From assembly GCF_000241465.1 (NCBI RefSeq), contig NZ_JH584235.1, positions 207,497-260,603 of the forward strand: a stretch of DNA of 53,107 bases, in the 5' to 3' direction. Below, piece by piece: positions 18,086-25,747 of the stretch. The translations under genes were made by a program, and so were the position numbers. Position 1 is the first letter of the stretch. Every line of letters begins with the position of its first letter. Source of the stretch: Sphingomonas echinoides ATCC 14820 (GTDB lineage: Bacteria > Pseudomonadota > Alphaproteobacteria > Sphingomonadales > Sphingomonadaceae). Below the pieces are notes generated by a model. The model was not told the origin of the DNA and searched no databases. It worked only from the letters and a program-made list of their open reading frames with translations.

Positions 18086-18614
18086 GAGGAGACATTCCTG
18101 TCAGCGAACGGCTCCCGGCGGCCGTTCAAGACAATCCCACCAATTCACATGGTGGAACTCGAGACGGTGCTCCTCTCGTCTCGATCGCGCATACCGGGCG
18201 CCTAGCGACACGCATCGATGAATCTCGACGACCGCCTCACCCTGCGCGACGCTCCGCGTGGATCGGGATTGGGCCGTGCGCCGTCAAACGACGCCTGGTG
18301 CCTCGTTTCTTTCGATTATCGCACAGCGATCGGCAAGACCGAAGGCTGGTTAACGATTGTACCGTTTCGATACAGTGACTTAGGTTGCCATTCCCTCTTG
18401 AATTAGACCGCAAAAACGGACCGCTTGTGTCGCGGCCAACGTCTTCATTGTCGCCGCGGCGTGGAAAAGGGCTGCGGCCCACTGCACCAATACTCGAAGG
18501 TTTCCTTCGAGTAGATCGTGGAAAAGGGCGGCCGGTCGCAGTGATGGCCGCGACCATCGAAGGGCGCTTGGAACAGCAGGGCAGACTGAAATTGCAGTGA
18601 GGATTGGGAAGTAG
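18086..18614. promoter_or_regulatory. Divergent intergenic region with direct and inverted repeats
   Basis: No gene is supported here. A 13-bp direct repeat CGTGGAAAAGGGC occurs at 18460-18472 and 18517-18529, and between the copies lies a perfect 10-bp inverted repeat with a 3-base loop (TACTCGAAGG at 18491-18500, CCTTCGAGTA at 18504-18513). The region separates the methyltransferase (minus) from the 18674 gene (plus) and should carry promoters for both. Its repeats could be regulator sites; an origin-of-transfer role is possible but there is no recognisable nic site. Confidence 0.4.
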
Positions 18615-18667
18615 AGGAAAAGAGTTGATATTCAGCTCTTGGCTTCCTGGTCCTCCTTGCAAGGAGG
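18615..18667 (+). promoter_or_regulatory. Structured leader sequestering the Shine-Dalgarno of the 18674 gene
   Basis: Two hairpins lie back to back. The first pairs AGGAA (18615-18619) with TTCCT (18644-18648) and, after a 3-base bulge, AAGAGTTGA (18620-18628) with TCAGCTCTT (18632-18640; one G-U pair, loop TAT). The second is the 16-bp palindrome CCTCCTTGCAAGGAGG (18652-18667), which folds as a 6-bp stem with a TGCA loop. Its 3' arm is the perfect Shine-Dalgarno AAGGAGG for ATG 18674, so translation would be blocked unless the stem opens. Confidence 0.55.
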
Positions 18668-18673
18668 TCTGTG

Positions 18674-19435
18674 ATGCAATCACCATTAGTACCGCCAATC
18701 ATCCAAGCGGTCGGGCTGGCGTGTGTGCCGGTCGACGACATGCCGCCGAATACATCGCTGGCGCGCAAGCCGGTCGCGGCGGCGATCATCACCATTACCA
18801 GGCGTGGTGACGGCCATCGCGACGCGATCGTCAAATCCGTGTCGGACGCTCGCGACCTCGAATGGCCGCTCCCGGTGCTGATTGATGATGCTCTGGTTGG
18901 TGGAGCGCCCACGATCATCGCCGACAGCGATCGTGACGTGCTGACCACCGAGGCAGCATCGCGGCGCTTTTTCGCCGAGCCCAGGCTCGGCGCGCTGGCG
19001 AAAGGGCAGGGGGCCATCGATCCTGCTGCCATGCTCGGCGAGCGGCATGACGAATCGGCATTGTGCCGCCGGCTTGGTATCCCCGCCAACCTCGTGCCTG
19101 ATATGGACGTCGGCCGATGGTGGAATCGTAACGCACCCGTAGCCGTCGAGGATGTCGCGCTGACCGCTGCCGTGTCGCGGTTGGTGCTGTGGGCGCATTT
19201 CGCATCCTTTCAAAGCGCCGAGCCCGACGCGTTCTTCGAGACGCTATTGCCGCTGCGCGAGCGGCTGATGGAACTGGAAGCTGATCATCCCGGGTTGAAG
19301 CCGTTCCTGGCGTCTCGACCGTTCCACCGCGCAGCGTCGTTTGCGAGTTTCTATCGCGAGTACCGCGCCAAACGCGACGCCGGCGACACCGAGGCCAAGT
19401 GGGTGACGTTCGAGGACGGCCAGTCCTACGTTTGA
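18674..19435 (+). CDS. Element-encoded protein of unknown function (253 aa)
   Basis: I do not recognise a family with certainty. ATG 18674 is six bases after a perfect AAGGAGG; GTG 18671 is too close. The protein is soluble, with a beta-rich N-terminal third (KPVAAAIITITRRGDGHRDA, VLIDDALVGGAPTIIADSD), a middle with conserved-looking acidic residues, and a helical C-terminal half. The N-terminal half might be a degraded RNase H-like or exonuclease-type fold (ID...DSD), but no complete catalytic set is visible. It heads a row of four or five genes on the plus strand with similar strong ribosome sites, next to a DEDDh exonuclease and a mini-relaxase, which suggests a role in transfer or element DNA metabolism. 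Confidence 0.6.
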   Translation: MQSPLVPPIIQAVGLACVPVDDMPPNTSLARKPVAAAIITITRRGDGHRDAIVKSVSDARDLEWPLPVLIDDALVGGAPTIIADSDRDVLTTEAASRRFFAEPRLGALAKGQGAIDPAAMLGERHDESALCRRLGIPANLVPDMDVGRWWNRNAPVAVEDVALTAAVSRLVLWAHFASFQSAEPDAFFETLLPLRERLMELEADHPGLKPFLASRPFHRAASFASFYREYRAKRDAGDTEAKWVTFEDGQSYV

Positions 19436-19460
19436 TCGCTGCCGCCACCATCATGAACAT

Positions 19461-19492
19461 CGACAAGACCCCGCTTCGGCGGGGTCTTGTCG
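19461..19492 (+). terminator. 14-bp perfect hairpin with UUCG tetraloop between genes
   Basis: CGACAAGACCCCGC (19461-19474) and its exact complement (19479-19492) flank a TTCG loop, an unusually stable RNA hairpin. Only TTTC follows before the next Shine-Dalgarno (AAGGAG, 19497-19502), so it may terminate, attenuate or protect the mRNA end rather than stop transcription completely. Confidence 0.6.
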
Positions 19493-19510
19493 TTTCAAGG
19501 AGACGACATC

Positions 19511-20389
19511 ATGCCGCAATGGCTGTCGCCCGACACCGAGAGCGCCGCCGCGTTGCTCGAGGCTCATCCCGATTATCGCGTGCTGCGGTCGCTACCGCCG
19601 CTCGATCTGCTGCCGCTCCCGGCGCCCGAAGGACGGCTTCGTACCGCCGCGATCATCGATACCGAGACCACGTCGCTCGACCCTGCAACCGGCACCATCA
19701 TCGAACTCGCCATCTGCCGCGTCACGTTCGATGGCCGCGGGCGGATCGTTGCGATCGGTCCGCTCAACGATTGGCTGGAAGATCCCGGCCATCCGCTGCC
19801 ACCCGAGATCGTCAAGCTGACCGGGCTAAGCGACCACGACCTGGCCGGCCAACGCATCGACGATGCCAGGATAATCGAGTTGCTGTCGAGCGCCGATCTG
19901 ATCGTCGCGCACAATGCGAGATTCGACGCGGCCTGGATCGAGCAACGCTATTCCAGCCTCGCCGGACAGGCCTGGTGTTGCTCGCTCACCGACGTGGATT
20001 GGCGAGGGTTGGGTTATGAAGGCCGTCAACTTGGTGCCCTGCTCGGTGAAGTCGCCGGATTTTTCAACGGTCGACATCGTGCGGACGCCGATGTCGCGGC
20101 CTTGGTTGCGCTGCTGACGGCGATGCTGCCGTCGGGGCGAACCGCGTGCAGCGAAATGATCCTCTCAGCGCAACGCCCAACCGTCCGCATCATTGCCGAT
20201 CACGCACCGTTCGAGGTGAAAGACCGACTGAAAGTCCGTGGTTATAAGTGGGACCAGAAAATCCGCCGCTGGTGGAAAGAGGTTACCAGCAATGCGGCCG
20301 AGGATGAGCGCCTCTGGCTCGCTGAGCATGCCGGGTGTCGTAATCCGACCGTGCGCGACATTACTTGGTATCAACGCCACCGCGGCTGA
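19511..20389 (+). CDS. DnaQ-like DEDDh 3'-5' exonuclease with extra C-terminal domain
   Basis: A 292-residue protein. The exonuclease domain (45-205) has all three motifs: ExoI IIDTETTS (D50, E52), ExoII LIVAHNARFD (D139) and ExoIII HRADAD (H189, D194), so it belongs to the DEDDh class of polymerase-epsilon-like proofreading exonucleases. The N-terminal 40 residues are unlike DnaQ. Residues 225-270 (ADHAPFEVKDRLKVRGYKWD, then RRWWKEV) form a small basic, Trp-rich module of the sort seen at the ends of plasmid and conjugation-associated enzymes. ATG 19511 is eight bases after AAGGAG (19497-19502). It probably trims or repairs element DNA during transfer or replication. It is not the chromosomal dnaQ judging from its extra parts and context. 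Confidence 0.85.
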   Translation: MPQWLSPDTESAAALLEAHPDYRVLRSLPPLDLLPLPAPEGRLRTAAIIDTETTSLDPATGTIIELAICRVTFDGRGRIVAIGPLNDWLEDPGHPLPPEIVKLTGLSDHDLAGQRIDDARIIELLSSADLIVAHNARFDAAWIEQRYSSLAGQAWCCSLTDVDWRGLGYEGRQLGALLGEVAGFFNGRHRADADVAALVALLTAMLPSGRTACSEMILSAQRPTVRIIADHAPFEVKDRLKVRGYKWDQKIRRWWKEVTSNAAEDERLWLAEHAGCRNPTVRDITWYQRHRG

Positions 20390-20425
20390 CGCCAATCCAC
20401 AGTTCTCAGCAAATTCACGAAATCC

Positions 20426-20441
20426 CGCGGGGTCACCCGCG
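20426..20441 (+). repeat. Short hairpin upstream of the mini-relaxase
   Basis: CGCGGG and CCCGCG form a 6-bp stem around GTCA, 32 bases before the AAGGAG (20473-20478) that serves ATG 20485. Too short to be a terminator by itself. It continues the pattern of hairpins between the genes of this row. Confidence 0.3.
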
Positions 20442-20484
20442 TGGATCGCCGTCCTGTGCGGCATCACCCCCCAAGGAGAAGTCT

Positions 20485-21111
20485 ATGTTCAGCCTTTACC
20501 ATGATCGTCCGTTCAATATCCGCTACGCCGTCCAACAGCATAGCGGACGGTACACACCGGAACTGTTGCGCGCGCATCGTACTGCGCGCGCCTCATACCT
20601 ATACATCAATCGTCAGTACGGGGTGGATTTGGTCGGGCCGACGCCGGACTGGTCAATCCGCGACGACTTGGTGGCAAGCGGTCGTTGCGCGCCTGCGCGC
20701 GCCAATCATCCTGCGTTGGATGGCATCGGATTGTGGGATCAGGCCGACGCGCACGCCGCCGTCATCCGCCCGGACGAGCCGGTTTGCGCCCATGCGGTCG
20801 GATCGCTGCCGATCGGTGAGAGTGTCGCCGGTTGGCGCAACATGATCGAAGGTTTCTGCGAAGATCACCTCGTCGCGCAAGGCATGGTGACCGACTGGGC
20901 GATCCATCAGCGTGAAGCCGATGGCGAGCGCCTGGAAGTCCTGCCGCACTGCCATCTGCTGATCACCATGCGCGCGTTCGACGCCGCGCGGCCCGATCTT
21001 GGTCGCGTGCGGCAGAACTGGTTGCGCAGCGAAAAAGCGCGCAAAGCGCTCGCCGAAAAATGGTGGGCGTACAGCGGCATTGCTCCGCGTAGCTACACTC
21101 TCGCGGCCTAG
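20485..21111 (+). CDS. Very short MobA/MobL-type relaxase-domain protein (208 aa)
   Basis: The C-terminal half matches the MobQ/TraA relaxase core: CEDHLVAQGMVTDWAIHQ (125-142) corresponds to the helix and strand carrying the first metal His (H141), and LPHCHLLITMR (153-163) is motif III with H155 and H157. Downstream RQNWLRSEKARKALAEKWW resembles the W-rich helix of the family. The N-terminal strand and nicking tyrosine of motif I are not clearly present: residues 32-46 (RTARASYLYINRQYG) have candidate tyrosines but another context. With 208 residues it is barely the nuclease domain alone, with no helicase or primase tail. Start ATG 20485, six bases after AAGGAG. It may be a nicking or replication protein of the element, or a decayed relaxase. 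Confidence 0.65.
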   Translation: MFSLYHDRPFNIRYAVQQHSGRYTPELLRAHRTARASYLYINRQYGVDLVGPTPDWSIRDDLVASGRCAPARANHPALDGIGLWDQADAHAAVIRPDEPVCAHAVGSLPIGESVAGWRNMIEGFCEDHLVAQGMVTDWAIHQREADGERLEVLPHCHLLITMRAFDAARPDLGRVRQNWLRSEKARKALAEKWWAYSGIAPRSYTLAA

Positions 21112-21228
21112 CCTAAAGCCCAGGGGCGGCTTGGCCAGCCTTCGTTGGCGCGTGCGAAAGTCCACACAAGGCACAAACCGGTACGACCTGGAGCCGGTCG
21201 CCCCTATAAGCTGGTAGTTCGGGCTCGA

Positions 21229-21255
21229 TCCTGGACGTGAAACCTTAGTCCAGGA
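21229..21255 (+). promoter_or_regulatory. Hairpin masking the ribosome site of the 21264 gene
   Basis: TCCTGGAC (21229-21236) pairs perfectly with GTCCAGGA (21248-21255), leaving an 11-base loop. The 3' arm includes AGGA of the AGGAG ribosome site (21252-21256) that serves ATG 21264, so the site is hidden when the stem forms. Confidence 0.5.
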
Positions 21256-21263
21256 GAATTACC

Positions 21264-22631
21264 ATGACCAATCCCAAGCCACTCAGTTCGCTGGAAGCCG
21301 AGTTTCGTCGTCGGCTGCGGCGGATCGACCCCGTGACCGATGCTGGTAACGGCCAGTCGCTGGCCGACGCCGCCGCGAGTCTGATTGCAGCTGATGCAGT
21401 GCAGGCTGAGGTGACCCCGGAAGCCGCGACACGGATACCCGACGCGGCATTGGTGGCGGGGATGACGGCAGTAGCAGATCTGTTGCGCGGAGGGGTAACC
21501 AAGGTCGTTGTGCTTCCGTTCGGCACCAAGGCCCGCTGGATCGATCACGGCCTCGTGACGGTCGGCGACCAGCATTACGTCATGGTGGATGTCTGGGGCG
21601 GCATGCACCGCGAGCATGAAGCGCCGGCATCGCAAGTCGGCCCGAACCTCGACAGGTTTTTGGCCGAACTGAAGCATGAGACGGAAGGGCAAGCGTGTCG
21701 CGGGCTGGGCACGCCCGTGGTCATCATCGAGGAGGGCTCGGTTGACGCGTACTCGCTCCACTTCGCGCCGTGCGCTGCAGCTGGCGGGGTGTCGCTCAAT
21801 GTGCCGATCGAGCGGCCGATCAACCAGCTGCCGCACGACGCCTTCGACCTGATCGTCAAGTTGATGGCTTATGCGATGGAAATCTTCTGGAGCCAGCGCT
21901 CGTCGCTTGCGCGGCGGGCGAGATCGGCGAAAACGACGTTCGAAACCGAGGTGGCACTTGCCGGGACGGATGCTGCCGGCCTGACCCTCGTCGACTTCTG
22001 GTCGAGGCCATTCGAGGTGGTGGACTTTACGGGCGAGACGATACCCGAAAAACTCACCCTCTATATCGGCCTGCAAACCTTTGACGCGGCGCTGCGTCCG
22101 GGTGTCGAACACCGGCTCGTGCCTGGCAAGGTGCAGGCGCAAGCGGCGATGCAAGAAGCGGTGCGCGCGCATGTCGCGAAAGCAAAGCGGCTGAAGCAAG
22201 GCGGCGCGCTCTGTGTCGAAGGGTTGGCAGCCACCATCCTGGTGGCCGCGCCCGGTGGGAGCATCGCCGTCCTGCGGCGCCTCTCGCAGCGGTTGGCGAC
22301 CGATGTCGTCTTGCCGATCTCGCGGGGCCGGCAACTCGTGTCGCGTCTCTATTGGTCGGACGGGACGATCAAGGCTTGGCAGATAGCGCACGAACAGGTC
22401 CAGTTTCGTGACGAGGAGGTGACGCTCCGGAATCTTCCCCTGCCCAATGCGATTGCAGATGGCCTCGTAGGTCGCCGGCTGGACGAGATCATCGACATGT
22501 CGATGCCATGCGCCGCCAGGGTTCGCTGGGTCGAGCGTCGTTCCGAAGGAACCCTTGTCCTGCGGTTGCACGACGTGTTTCACGACATCGATTTAGCATC
22601 GGGCGAGATCGGGGAGGCCATACCGTTCTGA
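21264..22631 (+). CDS. Conserved-looking element protein of unknown function (455 aa)
   Basis: I recognise no family. The protein is soluble, Ala/Val-rich, with alternating helices and strands throughout. A segment DLIVKLMAYAMEIFWSQR (about 193-210) is hydrophobic but broken by charges. The section WIDHGLVTVGDQHYVMVDVW (about 93-112) and the C-terminal part (VRWVERRSEGTLVLRLHDVF) are beta-rich. There is no nucleotide-binding or nuclease motif. AGGAG seven bases before ATG 21264 gives a secure start, and its masking hairpin implies regulated translation. It follows the mini-relaxase on the same strand, and the reading frame shows strong coding character over its whole length. Confidence 0.65.
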   Translation: MTNPKPLSSLEAEFRRRLRRIDPVTDAGNGQSLADAAASLIAADAVQAEVTPEAATRIPDAALVAGMTAVADLLRGGVTKVVVLPFGTKARWIDHGLVTVGDQHYVMVDVWGGMHREHEAPASQVGPNLDRFLAELKHETEGQACRGLGTPVVIIEEGSVDAYSLHFAPCAAAGGVSLNVPIERPINQLPHDAFDLIVKLMAYAMEIFWSQRSSLARRARSAKTTFETEVALAGTDAAGLTLVDFWSRPFEVVDFTGETIPEKLTLYIGLQTFDAALRPGVEHRLVPGKVQAQAAMQEAVRAHVAKAKRLKQGGALCVEGLAATILVAAPGGSIAVLRRLSQRLATDVVLPISRGRQLVSRLYWSDGTIKAWQIAHEQVQFRDEEVTLRNLPLPNAIADGLVGRRLDEIIDMSMPCAARVRWVERRSEGTLVLRLHDVFHDIDLASGEIGEAIPF

Positions 22632-22698
22632 TCGCGCGACCACGAAGTGAAGGTTGAAACGGCAGTGAGGGCAGAACTCGGTATTGAAAGGAAAAAAG

Positions 22699-22998
22699 AT
22701 GATTGTCGCTGCGCTCTCGATCGGTCTGATTTATGGCCTCGCACGATGGCTCCCGCCCATGCTTGTCGCCGTGACCGCCACGTTCATCGCCGTCATGCTA
22801 GCTAGGAAGGCACAGCGTTTGACCCGTGCGATGCTCGCAGGTCGGCCCTGCGATCTCGACTATGATCGCAAGCCCACCCGCGCGCAGCGACGCCTGATAC
22901 GCGCGAGCCTGCGGGTTGCGCTCCAACAGACCGAACTCAGAAGCTTGTTTCCATCGACGATGGCAAGCGCGGGACGTTGGGACAGTTCGGCTCGCTGA
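22699..22998 (+). CDS. Small membrane protein (99 aa) with basic cytoplasmic tail
   Basis: Residues 2-38 contain one long or two short hydrophobic helices (IVAALSIGLIYGLARWLPPM, LVAVTATFIAVMLA). The remaining 60 residues are Arg-rich and polar. ATG 22699 lies six bases after AAAGGA; an upstream TTG at 22684 in the same frame is less likely. No known family. It ends 25 bases before the convergent end of the 23024 gene, so it closes the plus-strand row. A membrane anchor with a basic tail could bind DNA or nucleoprotein, but that is a guess. Confidence 0.55.
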   Translation: MIVAALSIGLIYGLARWLPPMLVAVTATFIAVMLARKAQRLTRAMLAGRPCDLDYDRKPTRAQRRLIRASLRVALQQTELRSLFPSTMASAGRWDSSAR

Positions 22999-23023
22999 CC
23001 CAACCAACATGCTGCCAAGGGTG

Positions 23024-23698
23024 TCATCGCGCCCACGGTAGCCGGTATGCGGTCGACCCGGTTTCGACGATCAACACGGAGCCGCCACTGGTCTGGTCGA
23101 CCGCCGCCACACGCCAGCCCGATCCTCGAACCGAGGCGTGGTCCACGACTTCCTCCACCAGCCGACCGATAAAGCCAATCGCCATCGTTTCTGGGATTGG
23201 ACGGCCCAGCTCGATCCGCAGCAACCCGAAGCAGGTATCAAATGTGACCGTCTTCAGACGGACGCGGACCTCGATCGAATGGGCATCGATACGTATTTTG
23301 GCGGACCCGTAATTCGACAGGTCGACGCTGGTCCCGTGCATCAACTGCGTGTCTGGCCACGCTGGTCGCAAACCTGCGACGATATGGCGAAGAATATGCT
23401 TCCCCCACGACGACCTGTTACATCGCGACGACAGCCGGGGTCGACGTGGCCACCCATAACCTGGCTCGATCGTTTCGATCACATCGTCGAACTCGAGGCC
23501 ATCGCTCGCCAGCAGTGCGATCAGAAACGGAGATACCGACCGAACCGTCGCGCCGATCTCCTGCCGGAAAATTTCGCGCGCACGGTCGGCATAGCGCTTC
23601 TCGGCTACTCCAATCTCGCGCCGCGCCTTGCTGCGTGCCAATTGCATCCGCCGAGTGTCACCGGGCGAGGGCGAGTCGGGGCCTGCATCGCCGCTCAT
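23024..23698 (-). CDS. Unknown protein coupled to the TerY-P kinase
   Basis: A 224-residue soluble protein. ATG 23698 overlaps the kinase stop codon as ATGA, a classic translational coupling, so it belongs to the TerY-P operon as a fourth subunit. Residues 15-55 form a basic helix (RRMQLARSKARREIGVAEKR). The middle has DVIETIEPGYGWPRRPR. The C-terminal half is beta-rich (IEVRVRLKTVTFDTCFGLLRIEL, then helix VEEVVD, then VLIVETGSTAYRL). No catalytic motif is seen. It is not the VWA, PP2C or kinase of the known triad. It may be a target or adaptor of the phosphorylation switch. Confidence 0.7.
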   Translation of the reverse strand: MSGDAGPDSPSPGDTRRMQLARSKARREIGVAEKRYADRAREIFRQEIGATVRSVSPFLIALLASDGLEFDDVIETIEPGYGWPRRPRLSSRCNRSSWGKHILRHIVAGLRPAWPDTQLMHGTSVDLSNYGSAKIRIDAHSIEVRVRLKTVTFDTCFGLLRIELGRPIPETMAIGFIGRLVEEVVDHASVRGSGWRVAAVDQTSGGSVLIVETGSTAYRLPWAR

Positions 23699-25740
23699 GG
23701 CGTGCCCTTCCTCCGGATGGTGCTCGTGCCATGGCAATTGGGGTAGGCGCTGCAGCCCAGGAACGGCACGGGCTTTCCGTTGACGGCCGGTCCCCAGCGC
23801 TTAACCATCGACGACCCGCAACGCGGACACGTCCTGGCCGCTCGCTTCTTTCCAGCCTTCCTTTTTTTGACTTTCGCGGGCCTCGGCGCGGGCAATGTGC
23901 CGATGAAGATGTTCCGCCGGACGTGGCCGGCGATCCCGAGTTGCGTCATGTCGGCCGCGGCCTGATCGCGCGCCGCCAGGGCCGCTTCAACGTCCCGGTC
24001 GAGGAGCCACACTGATTTTCGAACACGCGCAACCTTGGTCTCAAGGTCGGTAAGCAGGGCCTGCGCTCGAAGTTCGAGTTGCCGCTCATGCTGCCCGACC
24101 GCCGCTTCAGCGCTGGCAAACACTTTATCTCGGTCTGCCGAACGTGCGGCCTGCTCCGCCCGCACCGCGATTTCTTCGCGCCAGAACAGCAGTGATACGA
24201 TTCGTGCTTCGCCAATGCCGCCGATAGCGGTGAGGGCAGGGCGGGATACATCCGCCGCGCTCGTAATCCCATGGGTGGCGAGGTGGGTGCGAAGAGCCGA
24301 ACCGATACTGGGGACCTTTGCCTGATGGATCGTTTCGCGCGCCATGATGTCTGTCGCCATCCGGCCCGTCATCCGTGCGGCCGTCCGTGCGACGACCGCT
24401 GATCTGGCAGTGCGGATACGACCAATCTGAGCGCCATATCTGCGCACCTGGTCAATCAGCTTGGCGATATCCCAAATGCCGAGCCGCGAGCGCCACTCGT
24501 CCAGCGCTCGGGTTGCCGCCAGTTGCGCGGAATCGTTGCGCTCGATGAACTTTTGCGTGACTCCCGACAGCAGTAGATCGGTTCTGCCCGCCACCGCGGC
24601 CAGCGCCTTTCTAGCCCCTTTGCTCGGCGGCATGTCCTGTCGCGACCATATAGGCATCACTGCTTCGCCGGCGTGACGCTTGGCATATTTGATCGCCTCG
24701 GCGACAGCGTCGCCTACCTTTGATGACTGCACCGGTCGACCAGGGTTGGTCGTCGTCACCCCACCCGGAAAAATTGGCCGCCCGGTCTCACGCTCGATAC
24801 GGCACCACGGGCACGACGCATATTCTTGTGGCACGTAGTGATTCGAGATGCGCGGGCAGGGCGTCAGGCTCGTCGCGAGGCCACCAAGCGCGTTGATCCA
24901 TGCGGCGGCGCTGGGTCTCGAGCGCCTGCGACCGGCAAATGCCCCCTCGAAAAGGAGCCGAATCGAGCGTGGCAGATCATCCAGCCTGAGTGCGCCAGGG
25001 GGTGGCGTCGCACCAACGGTCCGCAGCAGCGAATAGGCGAACCGGCCCTGGACGATCGCTTGCTCGAGCGGAACCGGCCGGCCGCGCACTACACCAGCGT
25101 AGGGATGGCGACCCAGGGCAAGAAGCTGGAACAGGATAACGGCAAGGCCGAACGCGTCGTGATCGGCTGTGCGATCCATCGCGCCGAATGGCATGCCCTG
25201 GAGTTCGGGCGGCGTGAAGTCGGGCATGCCGACGCGGCAGCGGTGCTTACCGATCTGAAAGCTGTCGGCGTCGATCAGCACGACGGTACCGTTCTGCGCG
25301 ACGAGAAAGCCGGCGCTATTGATGTCGCCGATCACGACGCCCGCTGCGTGCACGTTTGCCACGATTCGCGCAACGTTGAGCGCGACGTGCACCAAAAATC
25401 TGTAATCGGCTTTCGGGAAATGCTCGCGGCGAGACGCGGTGGTGATCAGTTCGTGGATCGGCTGATGACTGATCACCCGCCGCATCGTAAAACCGGCAAA
25501 ATGTCCGTCGGCGGTGCGGACGATCTCTAGCGGGAACGTCACGTTCGAGCACGTTGCACCGAGACCGCGGGCGATGATATCGCGGACCTTGGCCTCGCGC
25601 GCGGCATCGGGCGCCATGTAGACTTTGACTGCGCGTCCCGAACCATCGGCGGCCGCGTAGATCTCGCCTTCGCCGCCACGCCCGATGCGGCCCGCAATGG
25701 GAAAGGGGACGCTGCCGCACAGTACGATCGGCGTCGTCAT
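23695..25740 (-). CDS. TerY-P-type protein kinase with HhH and topoisomerase-like zinc finger
   Basis: 681 residues. Kinase domain 15-285: glycine loop IGRGGEGEIY (19-28), ATP lysine K39 (AVKVY), catalytic loop IGDINSAGFLV with D139 but without the usual HRD His and with the Asn position altered, metal site LIDADSF (D157 in a DAD in place of DFG), and FTPPELQG as the APE equivalent. This variant catalytic loop is typical of the TerY-P kinases. SCPWC (309-313) follows. Residues 497-515 (SRPALTAIGGIGEARIVSLL) are a helix-hairpin-helix DNA-binding motif. After a coiled-coil stretch, residues 638-669 form a topoisomerase-I-type zinc finger (C638, C641, C663, C669), preceded by a Lys-rich patch. 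ATG 25740 is seven bases beyond the PP2C stop. It is expected to phosphorylate a partner while bound to nucleic acid. Confidence 0.88.
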   Translation of the reverse strand: MTTPIVLCGSVPFPIAGRIGRGGEGEIYAAADGSGRAVKVYMAPDAAREAKVRDIIARGLGATCSNVTFPLEIVRTADGHFAGFTMRRVISHQPIHELITTASRREHFPKADYRFLVHVALNVARIVANVHAAGVVIGDINSAGFLVAQNGTVVLIDADSFQIGKHRCRVGMPDFTPPELQGMPFGAMDRTADHDAFGLAVILFQLLALGRHPYAGVVRGRPVPLEQAIVQGRFAYSLLRTVGATPPPGALRLDDLPRSIRLLFEGAFAGRRRSRPSAAAWINALGGLATSLTPCPRISNHYVPQEYASCPWCRIERETGRPIFPGGVTTTNPGRPVQSSKVGDAVAEAIKYAKRHAGEAVMPIWSRQDMPPSKGARKALAAVAGRTDLLLSGVTQKFIERNDSAQLAATRALDEWRSRLGIWDIAKLIDQVRRYGAQIGRIRTARSAVVARTAARMTGRMATDIMARETIHQAKVPSIGSALRTHLATHGITSAADVSRPALTAIGGIGEARIVSLLFWREEIAVRAEQAARSADRDKVFASAEAAVGQHERQLELRAQALLTDLETKVARVRKSVWLLDRDVEAALAARDQAAADMTQLGIAGHVRRNIFIGTLPAPRPAKVKKRKAGKKRAARTCPRCGSSMVKRWGPAVNGKPVPFLGCSAYPNCHGTSTIRRKGTP

Positions 25741-25747
25741 CCGGCTG

